This document shows positions 1 through 6,393 of a stretch of 11,588 nt of DNA, piece by piece. The notes under the pieces are model-generated. The model did not search any database, was not told the origin of the DNA, and saw nothing but the letters and a program-made list of their open reading frames with translations. The DNA lies in contig CANBQJ010000112.1 in the NCBI GenBank assembly GCA_947371645.1, positions 1-11,588 of the forward strand, in the 5' to 3' direction. The stretch is from Burkholderiales bacterium. GTDB lineage: Bacteria; Pseudomonadota; Gammaproteobacteria; Burkholderiales; Burkholderiaceae. The first letter of the stretch is position 1. Every line of letters begins with the position of its first letter. A program made the translations under genes and the position numbers.

Positions 1-17
1 CGATGTGAGTCGCACGC

Positions 18-455
18 ATGAACGCCAAGAAAATTGCTTTGATCGCCCTGGGCTCTGTGCTGGCTGTGGCCGCCCTCTACCTGCTCTTCGTGCTCAAGTG
101 GAGCTACTCCAGCGGCGAACGTGCCGGCTGGGTGCAAAAGCTCTCTCACAAAGGCTGGTTGTGCAAGACCTGGGAGGGTGAGCTGGCCCTGGTGTCCACG
201 CCGGGCGCGCCGGTGGAAAAATTCCTCTTCACGGTGCACGACGACGCCGTGGCCGCCGACATCAACCGCCTCATCGGCCAGCGCGTGTCGCTGCATTACG
301 ACGAGAAGGTGGGCGTGCCCACCAGCTGCTTTGGCGACACCCACTACTTCGTGAGCAAGGTGGTGCCGGTGGAAGGCATCTCGCTGTCGCCGGGGGTGGT
401 GGTGCAGCCGGACCATGCCGCATCGGCCGCGATGCCGGCTGCCTCCGCCCCCTGA
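18..455 (+). CDS. Small membrane-anchored protein of unknown function, 145 aa
   Basis: The protein starts with a short basic segment (N2-A-K-K5) followed by one hydrophobic helix at about residues 6-26. This suggests an N-in membrane anchor or uncleaved signal, with the rest outside the cytoplasmic membrane. The body (about 30-125) is a compact soluble domain with two cysteines (C49 in a GWLCKTWEGEL stretch, C104 in PTSCFGD) that could form a disulfide. The last 20 residues are Ala/Pro-rich and look disordered. I recall similar short proteins in Burkholderiales that carry an unconvincing '6-phosphogluconate dehydrogenase' label, but no Rossmann motif is visible, so I do not adopt that name. 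The ATG is preceded by GTGAG about 8 nt upstream. A TGA at 6-8 could end an upstream gene. It converges with the stress protein gene 25 bp away. The coding call is firm; the function is unknown. Confidence 0.8.
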   Translation: MNAKKIALIALGSVLAVAALYLLFVLKWSYSSGERAGWVQKLSHKGWLCKTWEGELALVSTPGAPVEKFLFTVHDDAVAADINRLIGQRVSLHYDEKVGVPTSCFGDTHYFVSKVVPVEGISLSPGVVVQPDHAASAAMPAASAP

Positions 456-480
456 AGGTTCAGCGGGGCTCAGCGCGGAT

Positions 481-903
481 TCAGCGCACCAGCAGCACGG
501 GCACCTTGCTGCTGGCCAGCACCTGCGTGGCCACCGAGCCGGTCACCAGGTTCATGAGGTTGCTGTGGCCATGTGTGCCCATGATGACCATGTCGCAACC
601 CAGCTTCTTGATCTGCTTGGCGATCACTTCGGGGGCGTGGCCCACCTTGCTGACGTAGTCGGTGGCCAGGTCGTGGCGGGCCAGGAACTTGCGAATGGGC
701 TTGAACACCGCTTCGCTGGTGTCGCCGTAATAGGTCTTCAGTTCTTCGGCGGCGAACATCGAAGCCGCGTGTGGCGGGATCATCGGCACCACGTTGAGCA
801 CCGTGTAGTGGTGCGGCGCGGCAAGCCATTCTTCATGGGTGGTCAGCCAGGCCAGCATGCGCTTGGTGTAGGCGCTGCCGTCCACGGGGAGAAGGATCTT
901 CAT
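481..903 (-). CDS. Universal stress protein, UspA family (ATP-binding type)
   Basis: This is a single-domain Usp of 140 residues, the usual length. It opens with KILLPVDGS (D8 at the nucleotide site) and ends with the family's ATP-binding signature G-x2-G-x9-G-S, seen as G109-T-H-G112 and G122-S123, followed by the terminal strand VPVLLVR. The intact glycine motif puts it in the nucleotide-binding group, which acts in the cytoplasm during starvation, redox or low-oxygen stress. A GGAG (911-914, minus strand) lies 7 nt before the ATG and supports this start. A perfect FNR/ANR-type box lies 63 bp upstream of the start codon, suggesting induction when oxygen falls. In Pseudomonas, Anr-controlled Usp proteins support anaerobic survival. 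The same role here is inference. Confidence 0.95.
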   Translation of the reverse strand: MKILLPVDGSAYTKRMLAWLTTHEEWLAAPHHYTVLNVVPMIPPHAASMFAAEELKTYYGDTSEAVFKPIRKFLARHDLATDYVSKVGHAPEVIAKQIKKLGCDMVIMGTHGHSNLMNLVTGSVATQVLASSKVPVLLVR

Positions 904-965
904 GTGCGTGCTCCAGGGGCTGTGGGTTGAACCCTGCCAGTGTGCACCGCCCTGAGATTGCGGAT

Positions 966-979
966 TTGATGCGAATCAA
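966..979 (-). promoter_or_regulatory. FNR/ANR-type box upstream of the stress protein gene
   Basis: The minus strand reads TTGATTCGCATCAA, both half-sites matching the FNR consensus TTGAT-N4-ATCAA. Its centre is about 70 bp upstream of the usp ATG. If the factor acts as a class II activator at -41.5, transcription would start near position 931. A weak -10-like CACACT lies about where that model needs it. The box overlaps the TGA stop (976-978) of the metallophosphoesterase, which is transcribed in the same direction. Confidence 0.7.
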
Positions 980-1782
980 TTGCCGGTGTGGGCCGGGCCC
1001 GCGCGGCGGGGCACCTCGATCAGCCGCATGGGGTCGTGCCCCAGCGATTCTTCCTTGTGGCCGTGGCCTCGCGCGTTGCTCACCACCCGCGTCTGGCCGG
1101 TCGCGTGCGCCACGAGGTAATCGTGCCGGCAATGCAGGTGGCCGTGCAGCCACAGGTCGGCCAGGGGCAGCAGCTCGTCGTCGGCATTGCAGAAGCTGGC
1201 CGTGCCCGGTTGCGCACCATAACGCGGGTCGGCGCTGCGCAGGCTGGGCCCGTAGTGGGTGATGACCACGGTGGCGTCGGCTTGCGTCGCATCCGCCTCG
1301 CTCAGGGTGCGGTGCAGCCAGTCGCGGGCGGCCAGGGCGCGCAGGCGCACGGCAGCGGGGTCGAAGGGCGCGCCGCCTTGCGTGGCCCGCATCACCTTGA
1401 CGTAATAGCCGGCGGCGCGCTGGGCGCGTGGGCGCTCATGCGCGCCCAGCAGGTCGAAGTCGCTCCAGCGGGTGCAGCCCACGAAGCGCACGCGCTGGCC
1501 GTCGCTGCCTGTGAGCACGCAGCTGTCCTGGTCCAGCAGGGTCAGGCCCAGCTCGGCGGCCAGGGCACGCAGGCCCACCAGGGCCTCGTCCACATCGCGG
1601 CCGTCGAATTCATGGTTGCCCGGTACGAAGACCACGGGCACGGGCCAGCCAGCGAACTGGCGCAGCCCACGCCAGCTGCTGTCGATGTCGCCTGCCAGCA
1701 CCAGCACATCGGCCCAGGGCGCGGGCCGGGGCACGAAGTCTTCGGTCTCCAGGTGCAGGTCAGACAGCAGCTGCAGTTTCAC
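976..1782 (-). CDS. Calcineurin-like metallophosphoesterase, 268 aa
   Basis: All metal-binding blocks of the calcineurin-like superfamily are present in order: D8-x-H10 (SDLH), G31-D32, G55-N56-H57-E58, H176 (THYGP) and G214-H215-x-H217. The enzyme should bind two metal ions and hydrolyse a phosphomonoester or phosphodiester. The substrate cannot be read from sequence. There is no signal peptide, so it is probably cytoplasmic. The family-typical start KLQLLSDLH is reached only with a GTG codon (1780-1782). No purine-rich ribosome binding site precedes it. The stop codon of the UPF0149 gene is just 7 nt upstream, so translation is probably coupled. The last codon and stop run into the FNR box of the next gene. 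The family call is firm; the partner and substrate are unknown. Confidence 0.92.
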   Translation of the reverse strand: MKLQLLSDLHLETEDFVPRPAPWADVLVLAGDIDSSWRGLRQFAGWPVPVVFVPGNHEFDGRDVDEALVGLRALAAELGLTLLDQDSCVLTGSDGQRVRFVGCTRWSDFDLLGAHERPRAQRAAGYYVKVMRATQGGAPFDPAAVRLRALAARDWLHRTLSEADATQADATVVITHYGPSLRSADPRYGAQPGTASFCNADDELLPLADLWLHGHLHCRHDYLVAHATGQTRVVSNARGHGHKEESLGHDPMRLIEVPRRAGPAHTGN

Positions 1783-1789
1783 AGGGGGC

Positions 1790-2509
<720 letters not shown>

Positions 2510-2618
2510 GGTCGGCAAAGGGGGCAGGTCGAAGCCGCCATTGTGCCTGTGTCGTGCCTGCGCCTTGTGGGTGCAGGCCATGCACCAGGCTTGGCGGGAA
2601 TGGTTTATGCGTCCTGCA

Positions 2619-2642
2619 TGTGCACATTGTTTGTGTGCGCAC
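2619..2642. promoter_or_regulatory. Two short palindromes upstream of the cupin gene
   Basis: TGTGCACA (2619-2626) and GTGCGCAC (2635-2642) are 8-bp perfect palindromes with centres 16 bp apart. They lie in the 154-bp divergent spacer between the UPF0149 and cupin genes, just before the cupin ribosome binding site. They could be half-operators for a dimeric regulator, but a GC-rich genome makes such short palindromes common. The rest of this spacer shows no strong sigma-70 promoter. Confidence 0.25.
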
Positions 2643-2650
2643 TGCGCGGA

Positions 2651-2656
2651 AAGGAG
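2651..2656 (+). promoter_or_regulatory. Ribosome binding site of the cupin gene
   Basis: AAGGAG lies 7 nt before the ATG at 2664. It fixes the cupin start and argues against the longer in-frame reading from 2460, which would run through the 5' end of the divergent gene. Confidence 0.85.
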
Positions 2657-2663
2657 ATGCACC

Positions 2664-3092
2664 ATGCTGGATACCACGGCCACCAAGTTCTCTCACCTTC
2701 GTCCGGAAGACATGGGCTGGAAGAGTGAGGGCTTGCGCGACTTCTTCCTCTACAAGGACCTCGGCATCGCTGCGGCCACCAATGGCAAGGTGATTGCGCA
2801 CCTGGTGAAGGCGAACATGGCCCCGGAAAAGGGCACGGGCTGGCACCGCCATGAAGCAGATTTTCAGATCGTGATCATGACCAAGGGCTGGGCCCGCTTC
2901 ATGTACGAAGACCAGGAGACGCTGGTGAAGGCCGGTGACTGCGTGCACCAGCGCCCGGGTGTCCGCCATTACCTGTTCGACTACTCGCCGGACATGGAGT
3001 ACCTGGAGATCGTCAGCCCGGCCGACTTCAAGACGGTGGACGTGGAGGCGGTGTGCAAGATCCCCGACCCCACGCCCTGGACGGCCGCCTGA
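2664..3092 (+). CDS. Single-domain cupin protein, 142 aa
   Basis: This is a small beta-barrel cupin. Motif 1 is G57-T-G-W-H61-R-H63-E-A-D-F-Q68, seven residues before G75. Motif 2 is G91-x6-P98-G-V-R-H102. The three histidines that normally hold the metal (H61, H63, H102) are present, while the usual motif 1 glutamate is glutamine (Q68). Such proteins bind a metal and a small ligand and act as dioxygenases, isomerases or sensors, but nothing here fixes the ligand. The N-terminal 40 residues ([24 protein letters not shown]) resemble uncharacterised 'cupin domain-containing' proteins of betaproteobacteria. There is no signal peptide, so it is probably cytoplasmic. It is transcribed alone, divergent from the UPF0149 gene, and ends just before a strong terminator. 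The fold is confident; the function is unknown. Confidence 0.9.
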   Translation: MLDTTATKFSHLRPEDMGWKSEGLRDFFLYKDLGIAAATNGKVIAHLVKANMAPEKGTGWHRHEADFQIVIMTKGWARFMYEDQETLVKAGDCVHQRPGVRHYLFDYSPDMEYLEIVSPADFKTVDVEAVCKIPDPTPWTAA

Positions 3093-3108
3093 TGCGGCAC
3101 GCCATGCA

Positions 3109-3177
3109 GGCTTGAACAAAGAAAGGCCCCGACTGTGAAGTGCGGGGCCTTTGTCTTGGTGGGGGCTTGAACAAAGA
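3109..3177 (+). repeat. 14-bp direct repeat flanking the terminator
   Basis: GGCTTGAACAAAGA occurs at 3109-3122 and again, identically, at 3164-3177, 55 bp apart, on either side of the hairpin. The second copy's ACAAAG can also pair with CTTTGT at 3149-3154, offering an alternative 6-bp stem. The unit may have been duplicated with part of the terminator. Confidence 0.75.
3122..3152. terminator. Bidirectional Rho-independent terminator between cupin and GST genes
   Basis: A perfect 10-bp stem, AAAGGCCCCG (3122-3131) with CGGGGCCTTT (3143-3152), encloses an 11-nt loop. On the plus strand it is followed by TTTGTCTT, serving the cupin gene 30 bp upstream. On the minus strand it is followed by the T-rich TTTCTTTGTT, serving the convergent GST gene. 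This is the strongest terminator in the window. Confidence 0.85.
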
Positions 3178-3228
3178 GGCTGGCGTGCAGCATTGGCCTG
3201 GATGGGCGCGCCAGGGCGCCCGCAGGCC

Positions 3229-4038
3229 TCAGAACTCAACGTCCAGTTCGTCGATGTCGGCCGGCTCTGATTTGGCGGCGTTGATCCAGTCCTTCACTTC
3301 GGGCTGAGACAGCATCAGGTCGCAGTAGGCCTTGCTGACCGCGTCCAGCTTGACGTCGTAGGTGACGAAGCGGGTACACACCGGCGCGTACATCGCGTCC
3401 GCGATGGTGCGTTGCTTGCCGAACAGGAAGGGGCCGCCGTAGGACTCGATGCACTCCTTCCAGATGGCGGTGATGCGGTCGATGTCGGCCTGGGCGCGCG
3501 ACCAGATCTTGAACTTGGGGAAGTGCGCGCGCAGGTTCATGGGCAGCGACGAGCGCATGGCCGAAAACCCCGAATGCATTTCACCGCTGATCGCGCGGCA
3601 ATGGGCGCGGGCCACAACGTCAGACGGCAGCAAATGCGCGTCGGGGCAGATCTCATTGAGGTATTCGGCGATCGCCAGCGTGTCCCACACGCGCACGCCG
3701 TTGTGCACCAGGCAGGGCACCAGGATGGACGAGGACAGCAGCAGGATTTCGGCGCGGGTGGACGGGTCGTCCGGTGGCAGCACGTTCTCGGTGAAGGGCA
3801 GGCCCGAGAAGCGGGTGAGCAGCCAGCCACGCATGGACCACGACGAGTAGTTCTTGCTGGTCAGCGTGAGCATGCTGGTGCCTGCCGACACCGAGGGGGC
3901 TGCAGTGCCCTTGCTGGTGGCTTTCACCACGGGCTTGGCTGGTGCTGTGGCCGGCTTGGACGCCGGGCTGCGCGCAGCGCGCGGCTTGGCAGGGGCCTTG
4001 GTGGTGGACGTGGCAGGGTTCTTGGCGAGGGTGGCCAT
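3229..4038 (-). CDS. Glutathione S-transferase with a basic Lys/Pro/Ala-rich N-terminal tail, 269 aa
   Basis: Residues 56-269 are a complete GST. The thioredoxin-like N domain starts MLTLTSKNYSSWSMRGWLL with candidate catalytic serines S65/S66, a cis-proline at V107-P108, and D119-T120 in the glutathione gamma-glutamyl site (W-D-T-L-A-I-A-E-Y). The helical C domain carries the N-capping T211-I-A-D214. Family members normally begin at about M56 here. Ahead of it lie 55 residues made mostly of Ala, Lys, Pro, Ser and Thr, with seven Lys, two Arg and no acidic residue, like histone H1-like or AlgP/PhaF-type tails. The long start is supported by GGAG (4044-4047) 5 nt before the ATG. The inner ATG (3871-3873) has only a weak AGG upstream, so a second short form is possible. 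It converges on the cupin gene and diverges from phaZ across 150 bp. Substrate unknown; detoxification or glutathione reactions are expected. Confidence 0.9.
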   Translation of the reverse strand: MATLAKNPATSTTKAPAKPRAARSPASKPATAPAKPVVKATSKGTAAPSVSAGTSMLTLTSKNYSSWSMRGWLLTRFSGLPFTENVLPPDDPSTRAEILLLSSSILVPCLVHNGVRVWDTLAIAEYLNEICPDAHLLPSDVVARAHCRAISGEMHSGFSAMRSSLPMNLRAHFPKFKIWSRAQADIDRITAIWKECIESYGGPFLFGKQRTIADAMYAPVCTRFVTYDVKLDAVSKAYCDLMLSQPEVKDWINAAKSEPADIDELDVEF

Positions 4039-4043
4039 GTTGT

Positions 4044-4047
4044 CTCC
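4044..4047 (-). promoter_or_regulatory. Ribosome binding site supporting the long GST start
   Basis: The minus strand reads GGAG-ACAAC-ATG, a core Shine-Dalgarno 5 nt before the ATG at 4038. It favours translation of the basic tail over starting only at the inner ATG. Confidence 0.65.
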
Positions 4048-4166
4048 GGATGCGCTTTTGGCCTGGAGAGCGCTGCAAGGCCCGTGCCACGTGGATGGGC
4101 GCCCCCAGCCCTCGGTGCGGCGACGGTGGCTCGCAACTTGCAGGTCTCTCCTGACTCACCGACACA

Positions 4167-4181
4167 TCGCCTTCATGGCGA
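4167..4181 (+). promoter_or_regulatory. Hairpin over the phaZ ribosome binding region
   Basis: TCGCC (4167-4171) and GGCGA (4177-4181) form a perfect 5-bp stem with a TTCAT loop, ending 7 nt before the phaZ ATG. The 3' arm is the only purine-rich candidate for ribosome binding (GGCGAGA), so the fold would partly hide it. It is a short stem and the regulatory meaning is inferred. Confidence 0.35.
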
Positions 4182-4188
4182 GACGCGC

Positions 4189-5439
4189 ATGCTCTACACC
4201 ACCTACCAAGCCCAACACAACCTGCTCGAGCCCTGGCGTGTCATGGCACAGGGCCTGTCCGAGGCGCTGCACCAGGTGCTGCCTGAGGGCATGGCGGAGT
4301 CCTCCTTGCCCGAACTGCTCGCCGGCGGCGTGTGGTCGCGCCGCCTGGCCGCTGCCGGCGATGTGTTTTCTCGCATGAAACTCACCCATGCCCGGCCTGA
4401 ATTCGACATCCCCTCCGTGATGTCCAGTGGCAAGGAATATGGCATCACCGAAGAACCGGTGATGGTCACCCCCTTTGCCACCCTGCTGCGTTTTCGCAAG
4501 GACGGCGCGCCTGAACAACCCCGTGTGCTGCTGGTGGCGCCCATGTCGGGCCACTTTGCCACCCTGCTGCGCGACACTGTGCGCACCCTGCTGCAGGACC
4601 ACGACGTCTACATCACCGACTGGCACAACGCCCGCGACGTGCCGCTCAAGCACGGCGTCTTCGCCCTGGACGACTACACCGACCACCTCATGCGCTTCTT
4701 GGAGCGCATGGGCCCTGGCTCCCACATGATGGGCATCTGCCAGCCCTGCGTGGCGGCGCTGGCGGCCACCTCCCTGATGGCGCAGGATGGCCACCCGGCC
4801 CAGCCCCGCAGCCTGACGCTGATGGCCGGCCCCATCGATTGCCGCGTCAACCCGACCACGGTGAACGAACTGGCCACCAGCAAGCCCCTGAGCTGGTTTG
4901 AAGAAAACATGATCCACACCGTGCCCTGGCCGCAGCGTGGCGCCGGGCGCAAGGTCTACCCGGGCTTCATCCAGCTGACGGCATTCATGGGCATGAACAA
5001 GGAGCGCCACAAGAAGGCGTTTGAGGACATGTACCACCACATTGCCCAGGGCGACCACGAGAAGGTGGCCCACACCAAAGCCTTTTACGAAGAGTACTTT
5101 GCCGTGGCCGACCTGCCGGCCGACTTCTACCTGGAAACGGTGGGCAAGGTCTTTCAGACCTATGACCTGCCGCGTGGCGCCTTGACCTGGCGAGACACGG
5201 TGGTGGAGCCGCGTGCCATCCGGCGCACGGCGCTGATGACCGTGGAAGGCGAACGCGACGACATCTGCGCCGTGGGGCAGACGGTGGCGGCGCAGGACCT
5301 CTGCACGTCGGTGCGGCCGTACTGGCGCACCCAGCACATCCAGACGGGTGTGGGCCACTACGGTGTGTTCAGTGGCCGCCGCTGGCAAAACGAGATCTAC
5401 CCGCGGGTGCGGGACATGATCCACCAGACGACCAACTGA
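4189..5439 (+). CDS. phaZ: Intracellular polyhydroxyalkanoate (PHB) depolymerase
   Basis: This enzyme hydrolyses or thiolyses stored polyhydroxybutyrate on native granules in the cytoplasm, releasing 3-hydroxybutyrate units when carbon runs short. The 416-residue protein matches the length of Ralstonia PhaZa1-type depolymerases. It has their cysteine nucleophile in place of a lipase serine, at G182-I-C184-Q-P-C in a segment after SHMM. The acid is D357 or D358 in VEGERDDI, and the histidine is H390 in GVGHYGVF. These align with the known Cys183/Asp355/His388 triad of that family. There is no signal peptide, fitting the intracellular class. The ATG at 4189 begins the family-typical MLYTTYQAQHNLLEPWR. 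The frame stays open far upstream, but only as antisense of the GST gene. A weak GGCGAGA precedes the start inside a small hairpin. It diverges from the tailed GST gene and converges on the lipoprotein gene. Confidence 0.95.
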   Translation: MLYTTYQAQHNLLEPWRVMAQGLSEALHQVLPEGMAESSLPELLAGGVWSRRLAAAGDVFSRMKLTHARPEFDIPSVMSSGKEYGITEEPVMVTPFATLLRFRKDGAPEQPRVLLVAPMSGHFATLLRDTVRTLLQDHDVYITDWHNARDVPLKHGVFALDDYTDHLMRFLERMGPGSHMMGICQPCVAALAATSLMAQDGHPAQPRSLTLMAGPIDCRVNPTTVNELATSKPLSWFEENMIHTVPWPQRGAGRKVYPGFIQLTAFMGMNKERHKKAFEDMYHHIAQGDHEKVAHTKAFYEEYFAVADLPADFYLETVGKVFQTYDLPRGALTWRDTVVEPRAIRRTALMTVEGERDDICAVGQTVAAQDLCTSVRPYWRTQHIQTGVGHYGVFSGRRWQNEIYPRVRDMIHQTTN

Positions 5440-5454
5440 GCGGCCACAGCCTGA

Positions 5455-5473
5455 GGCCCGCTGTGCGCGGGCC
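5455..5473. terminator. GC-only hairpin between convergent phaZ and lipoprotein genes
   Basis: GGCCCGC (5455-5461) pairs with GCGGGCC (5467-5473) around a TGTGC loop. It sits 15 bp after the phaZ stop and just past the lipoprotein stop, as expected for a shared terminator. Neither strand has a T-run, so it may only pause polymerase or protect 3' ends. Confidence 0.45.
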
Positions 5474-5477
5474 CGGG

Positions 5478-6224
5478 TCAGGGCTTGGGCAAGTTCAGCG
5501 AGAAGTCGACGACCCGCGTACCGGGTGGGGCGGCGACCACGTTGCCGTCAGCGTCAGTGGTGTAGTGCAATGACGACTCGGTCAGCGTCAATTTGCTTGC
5601 CGTGGCGGTGAAGAGGTCGCTGTCGATGGCGACCTGCGTGTCGCAAGTGCTGGGTTTGACGCTGCCATTGGCGGTGCTCAGCGCGGTCAACTGATCTGAC
5701 GTCCACGCGCTGCTCGCGCACACAAACTGGCCATCGGAGACGGTGTCGACCAAAACGATGTAGAGCTTGGGGTTGTCCTTGGCGAACACCAAGGTGATGG
5801 CCGCTGCGGGCTCAGCGGCAGCATCCTGAATGGTGCCGATGTAGGCACTGATCCCAATGGGCAAGTCAGTGAACGAGCCCACGCCGGTGGACGCCGCAGC
5901 CATGGTCAGTGTGGTGGCCGTGGCGGCGCTGGAGGCCACCGTGAGGGTTTGCGTGATGGCGGCGGTCGATGTGCCCGTACCCGTACCCGTGCCGGTCCCC
6001 GTCCCCGTCGTGCCACCTGTCGTGGTGCCGGTCGTGCCGCCAGTGGTCGTGCCCGTGCTGCCACCCGTCGTGGTGCCCGTGGTGCCCCCGGTGGTGGTGC
6101 CCGTCGGTGCCACGGCCGCCACGACGGCCACGCCAGGCGTGCCCACGGTGCCCTCGCCGCCACCGCAAGCGGTGAGTGCCAGGGTCAGGCTGATCAGGGA
6201 GAGGGCGAAGAGCGGACGTTGCAT
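5478..6224 (-). CDS. Predicted outer-membrane lipoprotein with a Gly/Thr repeat linker, 248 aa
   Basis: The N terminus is a classic lipoprotein signal: positive R3, a hydrophobic core at 5-17 and the lipobox L17-T-A-C20, followed by GGGE. No Asp is at +2, which favours the outer membrane. After a short Val/Ala stretch comes a low-complexity linker (about 40-87): four copies of an 8-residue unit (P/T/S)-T-G-T-T-T-G-G, then a run of T-G dipeptides. The remaining 160 residues form a domain I do not recognise, Thr/Ser/Ala-rich with alternating hydrophobic residues that suggest beta structure. It has two cysteines (C169, C194) that could pair in the periplasm. The start is fixed by the signal peptide, and no strong ribosome binding site is visible. 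The gene lies downstream of prpE in the same orientation, 169 bp away, and converges on phaZ. Role unknown; a surface-exposed domain held away from the membrane by a flexible linker is plausible. Confidence 0.88.
   Translation of the reverse strand: MQRPLFALSLISLTLALTACGGGEGTVGTPGVAVVAAVAPTGTTTGGTTGTTTGGSTGTTTGGTTGTTTGGTTGTGTGTGTGTGTSTAAITQTLTVASSAATATTLTMAAASTGVGSFTDLPIGISAYIGTIQDAAAEPAAAITLVFAKDNPKLYIVLVDTVSDGQFVCASSAWTSDQLTALSTANGSVKPSTCDTQVAIDSDLFTATASKLTLTESSLHYTTDADGNVVAAPPGTRVVDFSLNLPKP
5970..6107 (-). repeat. In-frame tandem repeats in the lipoprotein gene (24-bp and 6-bp units)
   Basis: 6012-6107 holds four 24-bp units, each coding an 8-residue TTGTTTGG-like block. 5970-6011 holds seven 6-bp units coding Thr-Gly. 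Both unit lengths are multiples of three, so slippage would lengthen or shorten the linker without breaking the frame. Third codon positions differ between copies, so the array is diverged rather than freshly expanded. Confidence 0.9.
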
Positions 6225-6256
6225 GATGCGGGAACCCCCAGGGGATGACGTGAATA

Positions 6257-6276
6257 TGCGTGAAGAATTGCACGCA
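6257..6276. promoter_or_regulatory. Inverted repeat upstream of the lipoprotein gene
   Basis: TGCGTG (6257-6262) and CACGCA (6271-6276) form a 6-bp inverted repeat with an 8-bp AT-richer spacer, 33 bp before the lipoprotein ATG. A -10-like CATATT lies beside it on the minus strand (about 6253-6258). It could be an operator over this promoter. Otherwise the 169-bp region back to prpE shows no terminator and no gene. Confidence 0.3.
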
Positions 6277-6393
6277 CTGTAGCCACACCCCGTCGTCGGC
6301 GCACCCCGCGCCTTCCCTGATTCCCCCTGGTTCGCGGTGATGTAGTGGCCGCCGTTTTGATGCGTCGCTGGCGTCCCGGGGCCTTGGGCAGGT

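Noticed and set aside
18..455. 6-phosphogluconate dehydrogenase
   Set aside because: Similar short proteins seem to carry this label, but there is no dinucleotide-binding motif and the size and membrane anchor do not fit.
2510..2686. N-terminal extension of the UPF0149 protein to 298 residues
   Set aside because: The extra 59 residues are Cys/His-rich, unlike the family, and would overlap the start of the divergent cupin gene.
4073..4143. CTGCAAG/CTTGCAG inverted pair as PhaR binding sites near phaZ
   Set aside because: The arms are nearly 60 bp apart and do not match the CTGC-N3-GCAG type reported for PhaR. Chance is the simpler reading.
3412..4188. Open reading continuing upstream of phaZ by about 259 codons
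   Set aside because: It is the antisense of the GST gene, has family-unlike composition, and the conserved depolymerase start lies at 4189.
4156..5424. 422-codon minus-strand open frame opposite phaZ
   Set aside because: It is a His/Val/Gln/Gly-rich shadow of phaZ codon structure with no family features.
5970..6107. CRISPR-like array
   Set aside because: The units are 6 and 24 bp, contiguous with no spacers, and code in frame for a Gly/Thr linker.
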